From Pseudomonas bananamidigenes (GTDB lineage: Bacteria; Pseudomonadota; Gammaproteobacteria; Pseudomonadales; Pseudomonadaceae): a stretch of DNA of 64,000 bases. Under the pieces are notes generated by a model. The model was not told where the DNA came from, did no database searches, and worked only from the letters and a program-made list of their open reading frames with translations. Shown piece after piece: positions 32,201 through 40,460 of this stretch (positions are counted from its first letter, which is position 1; the number at the start of each line of letters is the position of its first letter). The stretch is taken from the NCBI RefSeq assembly GCF_001679645.1, contig NZ_LRUN01000009.1:1-64000 (forward strand), in the 5' to 3' direction. Made by a program: the position numbers and the translations under genes.

Positions 32201-33148
32201 TTATAACCGCGCTTCGACGCTCACCCAGTACGGGTTGTGCCAGGTGACACGGATCGGCAGGGAACGCTCAAGCAATTGCAGCGTGCGGTCACTGTCGTCC
32301 AGCGGAAAAAGACCGCTGAGGCGTAAACCGGCGACCTCGGGGCTCAGGTGCAGGATGCCGCGACGGTAGTTGCGCAGGCTGTCGATGACTTCACTCAAGG
32401 GGCGGTCGCGCACTTCGAGACGACCCTGAACCCAGGCACTTTCCTGTCCCTTGCTGCGTTCCAGAGAGAGGGTTTGCCGTTCGTTGAACAACAGGCTTTC
32501 GCCCGCCTCCACCACCTGTCGCGCGCCGCTGGCGGTTACGACTTCGACCTGGGAATGCAGCATCACCAGCCGCGTCGCATCTTCTGCGCGCTGTACCAGA
32601 AATGTCGTGCCGAGTGCGCGCATCCGTCCGTGGCCGGTTTCGACCACGAAGGGCCGGGCCGGATTTTTCGCCACATCGACCAACAGTTCACCGCTGCGCA
32701 AATCCAGCAACCGCTCGACGCTATCGAATCGCGGCACTACGCGGCTGCGGGCGTTGAGTGTCAGAGCGCTGCCATCCTCCAATGTGAATGCACGTCGCTC
32801 GCCTGTTCCGGTGGACAACTCGCCAGCCTCCGGCAGCCAGCCATAACGACGGCCGAGCAGACCGGCCAGCACCGCGATACCGATCACGCTCAGGCTGCCG
32901 CTGATAAACCGGCGACGGCTGGACGGTGCATTGAGGCTGTGCAACAGACTTTCACGGGGCACCCCGCGCAAATCCGAATGGCGCAACAGGCTCAGCCCTC
33001 CACCCATCTGCTCGATGATCTGCTGGTGCCTTGGATCCGCCGCACGCCAGGCTTCGAACGCTGCACGCTCCTGCAGGCTGACGTCCCCCGACTGCAACAG
33101 CGCCATCCATTGTGCGGCTTCATCGATCAGCGTTTCGTCCGGTCTCAT
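32201..33148 (-). CDS. FecR-type anti-sigma factor
   Basis: The 315-residue protein has a cytoplasmic N-terminal DUF4880 region (DEAAQWMALLQSGDVS, FEAWRAADPRHQ), one membrane helix at about 84-103, a periplasmic FecR domain (ERRAFTLEDGSALTLNARSR) and a C-terminal DUF4974-like part (LRLSGLFPLDD). It should hold the adjacent ECF sigma factor until the STN receptor signals. The ATG at 33148 overlaps the sigma-factor stop (ATGA). Length and order of parts are typical. Confidence 0.94.
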   Translation of the reverse strand: MRPDETLIDEAAQWMALLQSGDVSLQERAAFEAWRAADPRHQQIIEQMGGGLSLLRHSDLRGVPRESLLHSLNAPSSRRRFISGSLSVIGIAVLAGLLGRRYGWLPEAGELSTGTGERRAFTLEDGSALTLNARSRVVPRFDSVERLLDLRSGELLVDVAKNPARPFVVETGHGRMRALGTTFLVQRAEDATRLVMLHSQVEVVTASGARQVVEAGESLLFNERQTLSLERSKGQESAWVQGRLEVRDRPLSEVIDSLRNYRRGILHLSPEVAGLRLSGLFPLDDSDRTLQLLERSLPIRVTWHNPYWVSVEARL

Positions 33149-33651
33149 GCCTGCATCGCCTGATAGCAACGCTTGAAGGCTTCGACCATGTATTGCTGCA
33201 CACGGCTGGTGGACACGCCGAGGTGTTCGCCGATTTCGCTGTAGGTCAGGCCATCGAGTTGATGGTAGAGAAACGCAGCCTTGGCCTTGGCCGACAGACC
33301 GTTGAGCAAGCGATCCACCGCCAGCAGCGCTTCGATCACCAGCGCCCGTTCTTCGGGTGACGGATGCACCGGCTCCGGTGCCAACGCCAGGCTCTGCAGA
33401 TAGGCGCGCTCCAGATCCTGCCGTCGCCAGCCTTCATAGACCAGCCGCCGGGCAATCGTGGTCAACAGCGCGCGCGGCTCGCGAATGGCCAGCGGATCGG
33501 GCAGCGCCAGCACCCGCAGAAACGTTTCCGAAGCAATGTCCTGTGCACTGTGCGGGCAACCGAGGGTACGGCTGACTGCGGCGCATAACCATCGGTAGTC
33601 CTTTTGGAACATCTGCCCGATGACCTGGTAATGCGGGTTGTGACTCCCCAT
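33145..33651 (-). CDS. FecI-type ECF sigma factor
   Basis: A 168-residue protein with sigma region 2 (YRWLCAAVSRTLGCPHSAQDIASETFLRVL in part) and region 4 with the helix-turn-helix YSEIGEHLGVSTSRVQQYM. FecI-type factors start transcription of the linked receptor genes when the ligand is sensed. The ATG at 33651 follows GGGAGCAAGGC, a good ribosome site, and fits the normal length; the frame is open for 73 more codons upstream. It is the first gene of the unit that continues through fecR and the STN receptor. Divergent from the HoxX-like gene. Confidence 0.93.
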   Translation of the reverse strand: MGSHNPHYQVIGQMFQKDYRWLCAAVSRTLGCPHSAQDIASETFLRVLALPDPLAIREPRALLTTIARRLVYEGWRRQDLERAYLQSLALAPEPVHPSPEERALVIEALLAVDRLLNGLSAKAKAAFLYHQLDGLTYSEIGEHLGVSTSRVQQYMVEAFKRCYQAMQA

Positions 33652-33948
33652 GCCTTGCTCCCTGAAAACGGGCTCCACCCGCTGCGAAAATCCATGGATA
33701 CGCCGGGATCGTCCGGCGTTGATCAGGGCTGCGACTGTGCAATAGCGTCGCGGACATTTGAAGTAATAAAAAATCAGGATATGCAAACCATTGAGCATAA
33801 GGCGTTTTATCGCCACGGCAACATTGGCTGACACAACGTTGATCTCGATCAGTGGCGCCCGCCACGCCAATCTCTAACCTTGCGCCTCCATCGATAGCCA
33901 CGGACGGCTCACCGGGAGCTGCGGCTGACCTTTCAAGGAAGAGCAATC

Positions 33949-35667
33949 ATGCGATCACTCAACATCATTCTTTTGTCTTCGGCGTTCAACGGTCTGACTC
34001 AACGTGCCTGGCTGGATCTGCGCCTGGCCGGGCATTCGCCCAGTGTGGTGCTGTTCACCGATGAAGCCGCCGTGTGCGAGCAGATCGAAAACAGCGGCGC
34101 CGATCTGGTGATCTGCCCGTTCCTCAAGGACCGCGTCCCCCATGCACTGTGGAGCAACCTTCAGCGTCCGGTGGTGATCATTCATCCCGGCATCGTTGGC
34201 GATCGCGGTGCCAGCGCACTGGACTGGGCCATCATGCGCGAACTGCCGACCTGGGGCGTGACGGCCCTGCAAGCCGTCGAGGAAATGGATGCCGGGCCGG
34301 TCTGGGCCACCTGCGAATTCAACCTGCCGGCAGGCCTGCGCAAATCCGAGCTGTACAACGGCCGGGTCGCCGACGCGGCAATCCGTTGCATACGCGAAGT
34401 GGTGGAAAAATTCATCGACGGTTTTGTTCCGGTGCCCCTGGACTACACCGATCCCAAGGTTCGCGGCTGCCTGCAACCGAACATGAAGCAGGATGACCGC
34501 ACCTTCAGCTGGCACGACTGCTCGCGCTTCATCAAACGCTGCATCGACGCGGCGGACGGCCAGCCCGGCGTGCTCGCCAGCCTCGCCGGCGGTCAGTATT
34601 ACGTGTACGACGCACACCTCGATCAGCGCACCGGCATCCCCGGCAAGATCCTCGCGGTACACGACGACGCCGTGCTGGTGGCCACCGGTGATCACAGCCT
34701 GTGGATCGGCTCGCTGCGACGCAAACCGCAACCGGGCGAAGAAACCTTCAAGCGTCCGGCGCGACATGTGCTGGCCGGGCAACTGGCGGATGTACCGGTG
34801 CTGGACTGGTCAATCGCCAATGCGCCGTTCAGTGACGAAGCGTATCAGCCGATCCGTTACCGCGAATCCGGACACGTCGGCGAGCTGACGCTGGAGTTCT
34901 ACAACGGCGCCATGAGCACCGAACAGTGCCAGCGCATGGTCGAAGCGCTGCGCTGGGCCAAATCCCGTGACACCCGGGTGCTGCTGGTCAAAGGTGGGCG
35001 CGGCAGTTTCTCCAACGGTGTGCATCTGAACGTGATTCAGGCCGCCGAAGACCCGGGCGTCGAAGCCTGGGCCAATATCCAGGCCATCGACGACGTCTGT
35101 GCAGAGTTGCTCAGCGCGCGGCAACTGGTGGTCAGCGGGATCACCGGCAATGCCGGCGCCGGTGGCGTGATGCTCGCGCTGGCGGCGGATATCGTGTTCG
35201 CCCGTGCCGATATCGTGCTCAACCCGCATTACAAGAGCATGGGCCTGTACGGCTCGGAATACTGGACCTACAGCCTGCCCCGCGCCGTCGGGCCGGCCAT
35301 GGCCGAACAACTGACCCAGGCCTGCCTGCCGGTCAGTGCTGCGCAGGCGTTGCAACTGGGCATGATCCAGGAAGTCGGCCCGCGCTGCCCGGACGAATTT
35401 GGCCTGTGGTTGCTGCAACGGGCCAACGCGGCGCTGACCGATCCGACGTATGCGGCGGTGCGCGAACGCAAGCTGCGGGTCGATCACGAGTTGATCCGCC
35501 AATGCCGCGAGACCGAGCTGCAAGAGATGCAGGAAGACATGCTCTACAACCGCAATCAGTTTGCCGAGAAGTGCCGCAATTTCGTGTACAAGCGCAAGAC
35601 GTGCTGCACGCCGGCGCGGTTGGTGGAGGATTGGGCGCGGGTGCGTGAGGCTGAGTTGGCCGGTTGA
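33949..35667 (+). CDS. hoxX: HoxX-like formyl hydrolase/enoyl-CoA hydratase fusion
   Basis: The 572-residue protein fuses an N-terminal formyltransferase-like half, with H79 in VIIHPGIVGDRGAS and GVTALQAVEEMDAGPVWA, to a C-terminal enoyl-CoA hydratase/isomerase half. The latter has FSNGVHLN as the oxyanion-hole region and GNAGAGGVMLALAADIVFA. This order is that of HoxX, which makes CO from a formyl-tetrahydrofolate-derived formyl group for NiFe-hydrogenase cofactor assembly. No hydrogenase or hyp gene lies in the window. The ATG follows AAGGAAGAGCA. A LysR gene follows on the same strand. The role here may differ from hydrogenase maturation. Confidence 0.85.
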   Translation: MRSLNIILLSSAFNGLTQRAWLDLRLAGHSPSVVLFTDEAAVCEQIENSGADLVICPFLKDRVPHALWSNLQRPVVIIHPGIVGDRGASALDWAIMRELPTWGVTALQAVEEMDAGPVWATCEFNLPAGLRKSELYNGRVADAAIRCIREVVEKFIDGFVPVPLDYTDPKVRGCLQPNMKQDDRTFSWHDCSRFIKRCIDAADGQPGVLASLAGGQYYVYDAHLDQRTGIPGKILAVHDDAVLVATGDHSLWIGSLRRKPQPGEETFKRPARHVLAGQLADVPVLDWSIANAPFSDEAYQPIRYRESGHVGELTLEFYNGAMSTEQCQRMVEALRWAKSRDTRVLLVKGGRGSFSNGVHLNVIQAAEDPGVEAWANIQAIDDVCAELLSARQLVVSGITGNAGAGGVMLALAADIVFARADIVLNPHYKSMGLYGSEYWTYSLPRAVGPAMAEQLTQACLPVSAAQALQLGMIQEVGPRCPDEFGLWLLQRANAALTDPTYAAVRERKLRVDHELIRQCRETELQEMQEDMLYNRNQFAEKCRNFVYKRKTCCTPARLVEDWARVREAELAG

Positions 35668-35674
35668 ATCCCGA

Positions 35675-35716
35675 TGCAGGTTCGCGATTGCCCGATGACG
35701 TGATCGCGAACCTGCA
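35675..35716. repeat. Perfect 14-base inverted repeat between hoxX and the LysR gene
   Basis: TGCAGGTTCGCGAT at 35675-35688 is exactly complementary to ATCGCGAACCTGCA at 35703-35716, with a 14-base spacer. No T run follows, so a classical terminator is unlikely. It could be an mRNA-end stem, a REP-like element or part of the regulator's binding region. Confidence 0.75.
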
Positions 35717-35751
35717 CCTACAATGCCGGCACCTCAACCACCGGCCCGCCC

Positions 35752-36615
35752 ATGGACATCGACCTCGCCCGCACTTTTCTGGAAATCGTCCGCCACGGCA
35801 GTCTCGCGGCAGCGGCGGAAAAACTGTTCATCACCCAGACGGCAGTCACCGCCCGGGTCCAGAAACTCGAAAGCCAGTTGGGCAGCACACTGTTCGTGCG
35901 CAACCGTGCCGGTGCGCGTCTGACCGCCAACGGCGAGGCCTTCGTGGTCTACGCCAATCAACTGGTGCAGACCTGGGAAGCCGCCCGCCGCGACTTGCCG
36001 CTGCCCGAAGGCTACGACAACGTGCTGCACATCGGCGGTGAGGTCAGCCTGTGCAACCCGTTGATGCTCAGTTGGGCTGCCGAGCTGCGGGAAAAAATCC
36101 CCAGCCATGCCCTGCGCATGGACATCCGTGACGGCGAGAATCTGCTGCGCCAGCTCGAACTTGGCGTGCTCGATGCCGCCCTCGTCTACCAACCGGAATA
36201 CTGGCCGGGACTGCAGGTCGAGCAAGTGCTGGAAGAAAAACTGATTCTGGTCCGCACGCCGAACCGCCCCGCTCCCTACGTGTACATCGACTGGGGCAGC
36301 GACTTCCGCCGCCAGCACGATGCCGCACTGCCGGAAAAAGCCAAGGCCGCCCTGAGCTTCAACCTCGGCCCGCTGGCCCTGCAATACATTCTGGAGAACG
36401 GCGGCAGCGGCTACTTTCGCACCCGAGTGGTGCGCACTTACCTGGAAAGCGGCGCGCTGGAAGTGGTGACCAAAGCCCCGGAATTCGGTTATCCGACCTA
36501 TCTCGTCTACTCCCGTGACCGCGACTCGGCGACCCTGCAACAGGCGTTCGACCTGCTGCGCGAAGTCATCAGGGCCGATGACGACTGGTCGCAGCGCTGG
36601 AACCCGTTGAGCTGA
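35752..36615 (+). CDS. LysR family transcriptional regulator
   Basis: A 287-residue protein with an N-terminal winged helix (about 1-60: FLEIVRHGSLAAAAEKLFI, TQTAVTARVQKLESQLG) and a C-terminal effector-binding domain. It starts directly at MDIDLARTFLE, as in the family. Targets are not evident; the flanking genes are hoxX (same strand, upstream) and the desaturase fusion (same strand, downstream). Either could be controlled. Confidence 0.93.
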   Translation: MDIDLARTFLEIVRHGSLAAAAEKLFITQTAVTARVQKLESQLGSTLFVRNRAGARLTANGEAFVVYANQLVQTWEAARRDLPLPEGYDNVLHIGGEVSLCNPLMLSWAAELREKIPSHALRMDIRDGENLLRQLELGVLDAALVYQPEYWPGLQVEQVLEEKLILVRTPNRPAPYVYIDWGSDFRRQHDAALPEKAKAALSFNLGPLALQYILENGGSGYFRTRVVRTYLESGALEVVTKAPEFGYPTYLVYSRDRDSATLQQAFDLLREVIRADDDWSQRWNPLS

Positions 36616-36724
36616 CGGCCACTTTGCACCGGAGCATGGCCGTTGTGTCGTCAAGGCAGGCCCTGCATAAACGGCGGGATCGGCTAATCTGCCGGGATAA
36701 CGACAATATCCGCAGGTGACCGCA

Positions 36725-37870
36725 GTGAGGCAGACCACCGAGGCATTTCGCAGCCGCTACCGTGCGGCGATTCATCCGCTGTACAACCCGTGGCTGCACG
36801 GCGCCTTCGTGCTGCTGTTCGGCGTGCTGGCCATCGGCGCGTTCTGGAGCAGCGTGCAGCAGGTGCGTGCGCTGGAATGGTTGACGGTGCCGCTGACTTT
36901 GCTGTTCTTCAATTTCGGTGTGTACGTGGTGCATCGCCACCTCGGGCATCACAAAAAAGCCTTCGCCAGGATGTTCTACGCCCGCCATGCCGGCGACCAT
37001 CACAGTTTTTTCACCCCCGGCCACATGACCTGGGACAGCGCCCGCGACTGGCGGGTGATCCTGTTTCCGGCATGGCTGATCGTGGTACACACCCTGGTGA
37101 TTACCCTGCCCCTGTGGTGGCTGTTCGCACAGGTCAACGCCAATGTCGCCGGACTCTTCGGCGGCTGCATGGTGCTGGGTTATCTGATCTATGAGGTGTT
37201 CCACGCCTGTGAGCACCTGCCGCAAGAGCATCCCCTGAGCCGTCTGCCGTGGATTCGTCAGATGCGTCGTCTGCACGAATTGCACCATCGCCGCGAACGC
37301 ATGCAGGAGCGCAATTTCAATATCGTCTTGCCGCTGATGGATTACCTGTTCGGCACCCTCTACTGGGAGCCGGAGCCCATCCCGCTGACTGACCCGAGAC
37401 TCTCCATGACCCGCATGCAGCACCCGATCGACATTACCGGCGAGCCGATTGCCGTTCTCGCCTACGCCGCCACGGTCAGCCGCTGGCCGGAGTGGCATCC
37501 GTCTTCGCTGAAGATCGACGGCCCTGCCGGCCCGCTGCATGCCGGCGCGCGTTTCGAGGAAGACATTCACGCCGGTGGCCGCGAAGGGCATCTGAGCTGG
37601 GAGGTGACCGAATACCTGCCGGGCCGGCGCTGGTGTGCCCGGGCCCAGGGCGATCATGGTCTGTCCCTGCTGCTGACCTATGAGTGCTCGGCCCAAAGCG
37701 ATGGCACGCGATTCGTACGTACGCTGGATTACCGGTTCGAAAGCCTGGGCATGCGTATCGCCAATCAGCTGTTGCTCAAGCGTCGTATCGAACGCGAGTC
37801 GGCCGCCTCGATGCTGGCCCTGCGCGACAGGGCGACCCGACACCTTTCACTCGCAGGGGCCCACGTGTGA
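36725..37870 (+). CDS. Sterol desaturase/fatty acid hydroxylase fused to SRPBCC domain
   Basis: The 381-residue protein begins with a membrane di-iron hydroxylase domain (about 1-215). It has helices at about 27-45 and 55-70 and the His boxes VVHRHLGHH, RHAGDHHSFF and ELHHRRERM. Residues about 235-375 form a lipid-binding-like SRPBCC domain (VSRWPEWHPSSLKIDG, SWEVTEYLPGRRW). Such hydroxylases use O2 to hydroxylate or desaturate a lipid. Translation most likely starts at the GTG at 36725, which has AGGTGACCGCA upstream; a GTG at 36716 is also in frame. It overlaps the SMP-30 gene (GTGA). Confidence 0.82.
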   Translation: MRQTTEAFRSRYRAAIHPLYNPWLHGAFVLLFGVLAIGAFWSSVQQVRALEWLTVPLTLLFFNFGVYVVHRHLGHHKKAFARMFYARHAGDHHSFFTPGHMTWDSARDWRVILFPAWLIVVHTLVITLPLWWLFAQVNANVAGLFGGCMVLGYLIYEVFHACEHLPQEHPLSRLPWIRQMRRLHELHHRRERMQERNFNIVLPLMDYLFGTLYWEPEPIPLTDPRLSMTRMQHPIDITGEPIAVLAYAATVSRWPEWHPSSLKIDGPAGPLHAGARFEEDIHAGGREGHLSWEVTEYLPGRRWCARAQGDHGLSLLLTYECSAQSDGTRFVRTLDYRFESLGMRIANQLLLKRRIERESAASMLALRDRATRHLSLAGAHV

Positions 37871-38943
37871 AGCTGCGCCATCTGATCCTGCTGCCGGTGA
37901 TGCTGATTCTGGCCTTCCTGCTGCTGATGCCGACCAAAGTCGAGCCCGTGACGTGGACGCCACAAGCGGCCCCGTCGCTCTCCGAAGGCCTTTATGCGGA
38001 CAATCAGCGTCTCAAAGGTTTAAAGCAGGTGGGCCCGAGTGACATCGAAGGTCCGGAGGCCCTGCTGCTGGAAAACGACTTTCTGATCACCGGCCTGCAC
38101 GACGGGCGCCTGCTTCGCACCAGCCTCGACGGCCAGCAACGCCAGGTGCTCGCCGACACGGGCGGGCGGCCGCTCGGGCTGGCGCGGCATCCCAATGGTT
38201 TGCTGGTGATTGCCGACGCCGTGAAAGGCTTGCTGTCCCTCGATGCCCAGGGCCGGCTGACCGCGCTGACGACTGAAGCCAACGGGCTGAAATTCGGTTT
38301 CACCGACGATGTGGCCATCGACAAGTCCGGGCATTACGCCTACTTCAGCGATGCCAGCAGTCGCTGGGGCTACGGCCACGACGGCGAAGCGATCATCGAG
38401 CATGGTGGCGACGGTCGCTTGCTGCGCTATGACTTCCAGAGCGGCAAGACCAGTGTCCTGCTGGACAGGCTGGAGTTCGCCAACGGCGTCACCCTCGGCC
38501 CGGATGACGCCTATGTGCTGGTCAATGAAACCGGCGCTTACCGCATCAGCCGCTACTGGTTGAGCGGACCGAAGGCCGGCACTCACGACTTGTTCATCGA
38601 CAACCTGCCGGGGCTGCCGGACAACCTCGCCTTCAATGGTCGCGACCGCTTCTGGGTGGCGCTGTACACGCCTCGCAATCCGCTGCTCGATGGCACCGCC
38701 GGACACCCGTTCGTGCGCAAGATGATCGTGCGGGCCATGACGGTGCTGCCCAAACCGGTGGAGAAGCGCGCCTTTGTCCTGGGACTGGACCCGGACGGCA
38801 AAGTGATCGCCAATCTGCAGGATGGCGGCCCTGGCAACTACTCGCCGATCACCACGGCGCGCGAATATGGCGACTGGCTGTATTTCGGCTCGCTCAAGGC
38901 GACGCACATGGCGCGGATGCCGCTGGAGGCTGCCTTGAAGTGA
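37867..38943 (+). CDS. SMP-30/strictosidine synthase-like beta-propeller protein
   Basis: A 358-residue protein with an N-terminal membrane anchor or signal (about 5-22, LRHLILLPVMLILAFLLL) and a six-bladed propeller. The propeller has family motifs DDVAIDKSGHYAYFSDASS, EFANGVTLGPDD and LPGLPDNLAFNGRDRFWVAL. Family enzymes are lactonases or related hydrolases. It starts at a GTG overlapping the previous stop (GTGA) with AGGGG upstream, so it is coupled to the desaturase fusion. The two may act on the same lipid-like compound at the membrane. Confidence 0.85.
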   Translation: MKLRHLILLPVMLILAFLLLMPTKVEPVTWTPQAAPSLSEGLYADNQRLKGLKQVGPSDIEGPEALLLENDFLITGLHDGRLLRTSLDGQQRQVLADTGGRPLGLARHPNGLLVIADAVKGLLSLDAQGRLTALTTEANGLKFGFTDDVAIDKSGHYAYFSDASSRWGYGHDGEAIIEHGGDGRLLRYDFQSGKTSVLLDRLEFANGVTLGPDDAYVLVNETGAYRISRYWLSGPKAGTHDLFIDNLPGLPDNLAFNGRDRFWVALYTPRNPLLDGTAGHPFVRKMIVRAMTVLPKPVEKRAFVLGLDPDGKVIANLQDGGPGNYSPITTAREYGDWLYFGSLKATHMARMPLEAALK

Positions 38944-38967
38944 ACCCCGACCGGCGATAGCGGGCAG

Positions 38968-39138
38968 TCAGTTGCCGGATCGATCGAATTTTTCGGGATC
39001 TTCGTCTTCCGGCAAATCGTCTTCCGTCGGCTCTGCCTCGGGATTCGCAGTCGTGTGTGCCGGGCTGTTGGGTTCGGGATGGGTGGGAACCGGGTCGAAT
39101 GCGCCCTGCTCTTCACTGGGGAATCGGGGATCGCTCAT
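38968..39138 (-). CDS. Small acidic, proline-rich protein (56 aa)
   Basis: Translation from the ATG at 39138 gives 56 residues, MSDPRFPSEEQGAFDPV at the start and a very acidic end (EDDLPEDEDPEKFDRSGN). A GAGGTGCC ribosome site precedes it. No hydrophobic segment is present, so it is probably a disordered cytoplasmic protein. I recognise it only as a type of small hypothetical protein seen in pseudomonads; no function can be given. Confidence 0.65.
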   Translation of the reverse strand: MSDPRFPSEEQGAFDPVPTHPEPNSPAHTTANPEAEPTEDDLPEDEDPEKFDRSGN

Positions 39139-39246
39139 GAGGCACCTCGCAAGGGAGTCGATGACAATGGACTCTGAGCTTTCGAGGTGCCGATCGCGGG
39201 AATCGTTTCAATTGATCCGCCCGGCGGCCGGGAGATCGACCATGGG

Positions 39247-39489
39247 TCAGAGATGCGGCTGCAATTGCGCGACAATCTGATCCTTGACGTACACGCGGGT
39301 TTCTTTCAGCTTGCGCAAGACATCGTCGCTCGGCGCATTCGATGTTGCGTTTTCAGCCTCGACGACGTCTTTGTCCGCCAGCAGGTATTTGTTGATCAGT
39401 GCATCCAGATGCGGGTCCTGAGAGCGTATCTGCTGGATCTTTTCCTTCGTGATGTTCAGATCCTGATAAAGATCGTGGGGAACCGGCAT
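39247..39489 (-). CDS. DUF465 (YdcH-like) small protein
   Basis: An 80-residue helical protein. It contains LYQDLNITKEKIQQIRSQDPHL, quoted here only as the DUF465-like region around residues 5-27, followed by LINKYLLADKDVVEAEN and LRKLKETRVYVKDQIVAQL. The family forms short coiled coils of unknown function. The ATG at 39489 has an excellent GGAGGTGTTTT site. It is divergent from the DUF4142 gene. Confidence 0.85.
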   Translation of the reverse strand: MPVPHDLYQDLNITKEKIQQIRSQDPHLDALINKYLLADKDVVEAENATSNAPSDDVLRKLKETRVYVKDQIVAQLQPHL

Positions 39490-39692
39490 AAAACACCTCC
39501 ATAATTGATCGATGGCGAGCGCCACTGATTGCGCTACCGGCTCCAGAATGGCCCGTCCGCCCCCCTTCTGTCGACCCCTGCGGCAAACCGGCGACAGCCG
39601 TTCGTCGCCCTGACGCAAATACGATAAAACCTTCCTTCACCCGCTTCCCTCCATTGAATGACACCCACAAAAACCTGCGTGGAGAAACATCA

Positions 39693-40214
39693 ATGGACGG
39701 ATTCAACCTGCGTCACCTTGCCCTCGCCATCGCCTTGAGCACCGGCGTGAGCGGTGCTTTCGCCGCCACCTCCAACAGCTTTGTCGATAACGCGGCGGCC
39801 GGCGGCATCGCCGAGATCGAAACCAGTCGTCTGGCGCTGGAAAAGAGTCAGTCGGCGGACATCAAGGATTTCGCCAACATGATGATCACCGACCACAGCA
39901 AGGCCAACGATGAACTGGCGGCCATTGCCCAGGCCCACGACATCAAGGTCCCGGATTCCACCACCCTGGTGAAACAGGCCAAGGAGAAAATCCTCGACAT
40001 GCGTGATGAATCCTTCGATGCGGCCTACGCCAACAATCAGGTCAAGGCTCATGAGGAAACCATCGAGCTGTTCAAGAAAGAAGCCAATACCGTGACCGAC
40101 GACAAGGTCAAAGGCGCCAGCGAATTGAAGGGTTTCGCCCAGAAGATGCTCCCGGCTCTGGAAAAACACCTCGCTGCGGCCAAGGAACTGCAGGCCAAAC
40201 ACCCAAGCAAATAA
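39693..40214 (+). CDS. Exported DUF4142 protein
   Basis: A 173-residue protein with a signal peptide (about 1-24, ending SGAFAA) and a ferritin-like helical DUF4142 domain: FVDNAAAGGIAEIETSRLAL, FANMMITDHSKANDEL and YANNQVKAHEETIELFKKEA. Function of the family is not settled; it is often found with stress genes. The ATG follows GGAGAAACATCA. A strong hairpin follows the stop. Confidence 0.9.
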   Translation: MDGFNLRHLALAIALSTGVSGAFAATSNSFVDNAAAGGIAEIETSRLALEKSQSADIKDFANMMITDHSKANDELAAIAQAHDIKVPDSTTLVKQAKEKILDMRDESFDAAYANNQVKAHEETIELFKKEANTVTDDKVKGASELKGFAQKMLPALEKHLAAAKELQAKHPSK

Positions 40215-40225
40215 GCCCAGACACA

Positions 40226-40260
40226 CGAAAAGGCCGTATCCGGTGGATACGGCCTTTTCG
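40226..40260 (+). terminator. Rho-independent terminator after the DUF4142 gene
   Basis: A 16-base perfect stem CGAAAAGGCCGTATCC/GGATACGGCCTTTTCG with a GGT loop ends in TTTTCGTTT. It starts 12 bases after the stop. About 200 bases without a gene then lead to the stressosome operon and probably hold its promoter. Confidence 0.92.
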
Positions 40261-40460
40261 TTTGCGCCACTTGCCAGCCCCCCAGCCGTGAAAAGTCCGC
40301 CCCCGTCCTCCACGCCGACTAGAGTTACTCGAGCGTTGCTTGCGGCAAATCAAAAAAATCCCTGGCGCAACGAACAACTATTTCAAACGGCAAATGTCAT
40401 TGATTTCGCGCCGGGCATTTCTTTTGCACCGGCCCCCATTCGCGAAGGAGCAAGACCCCC

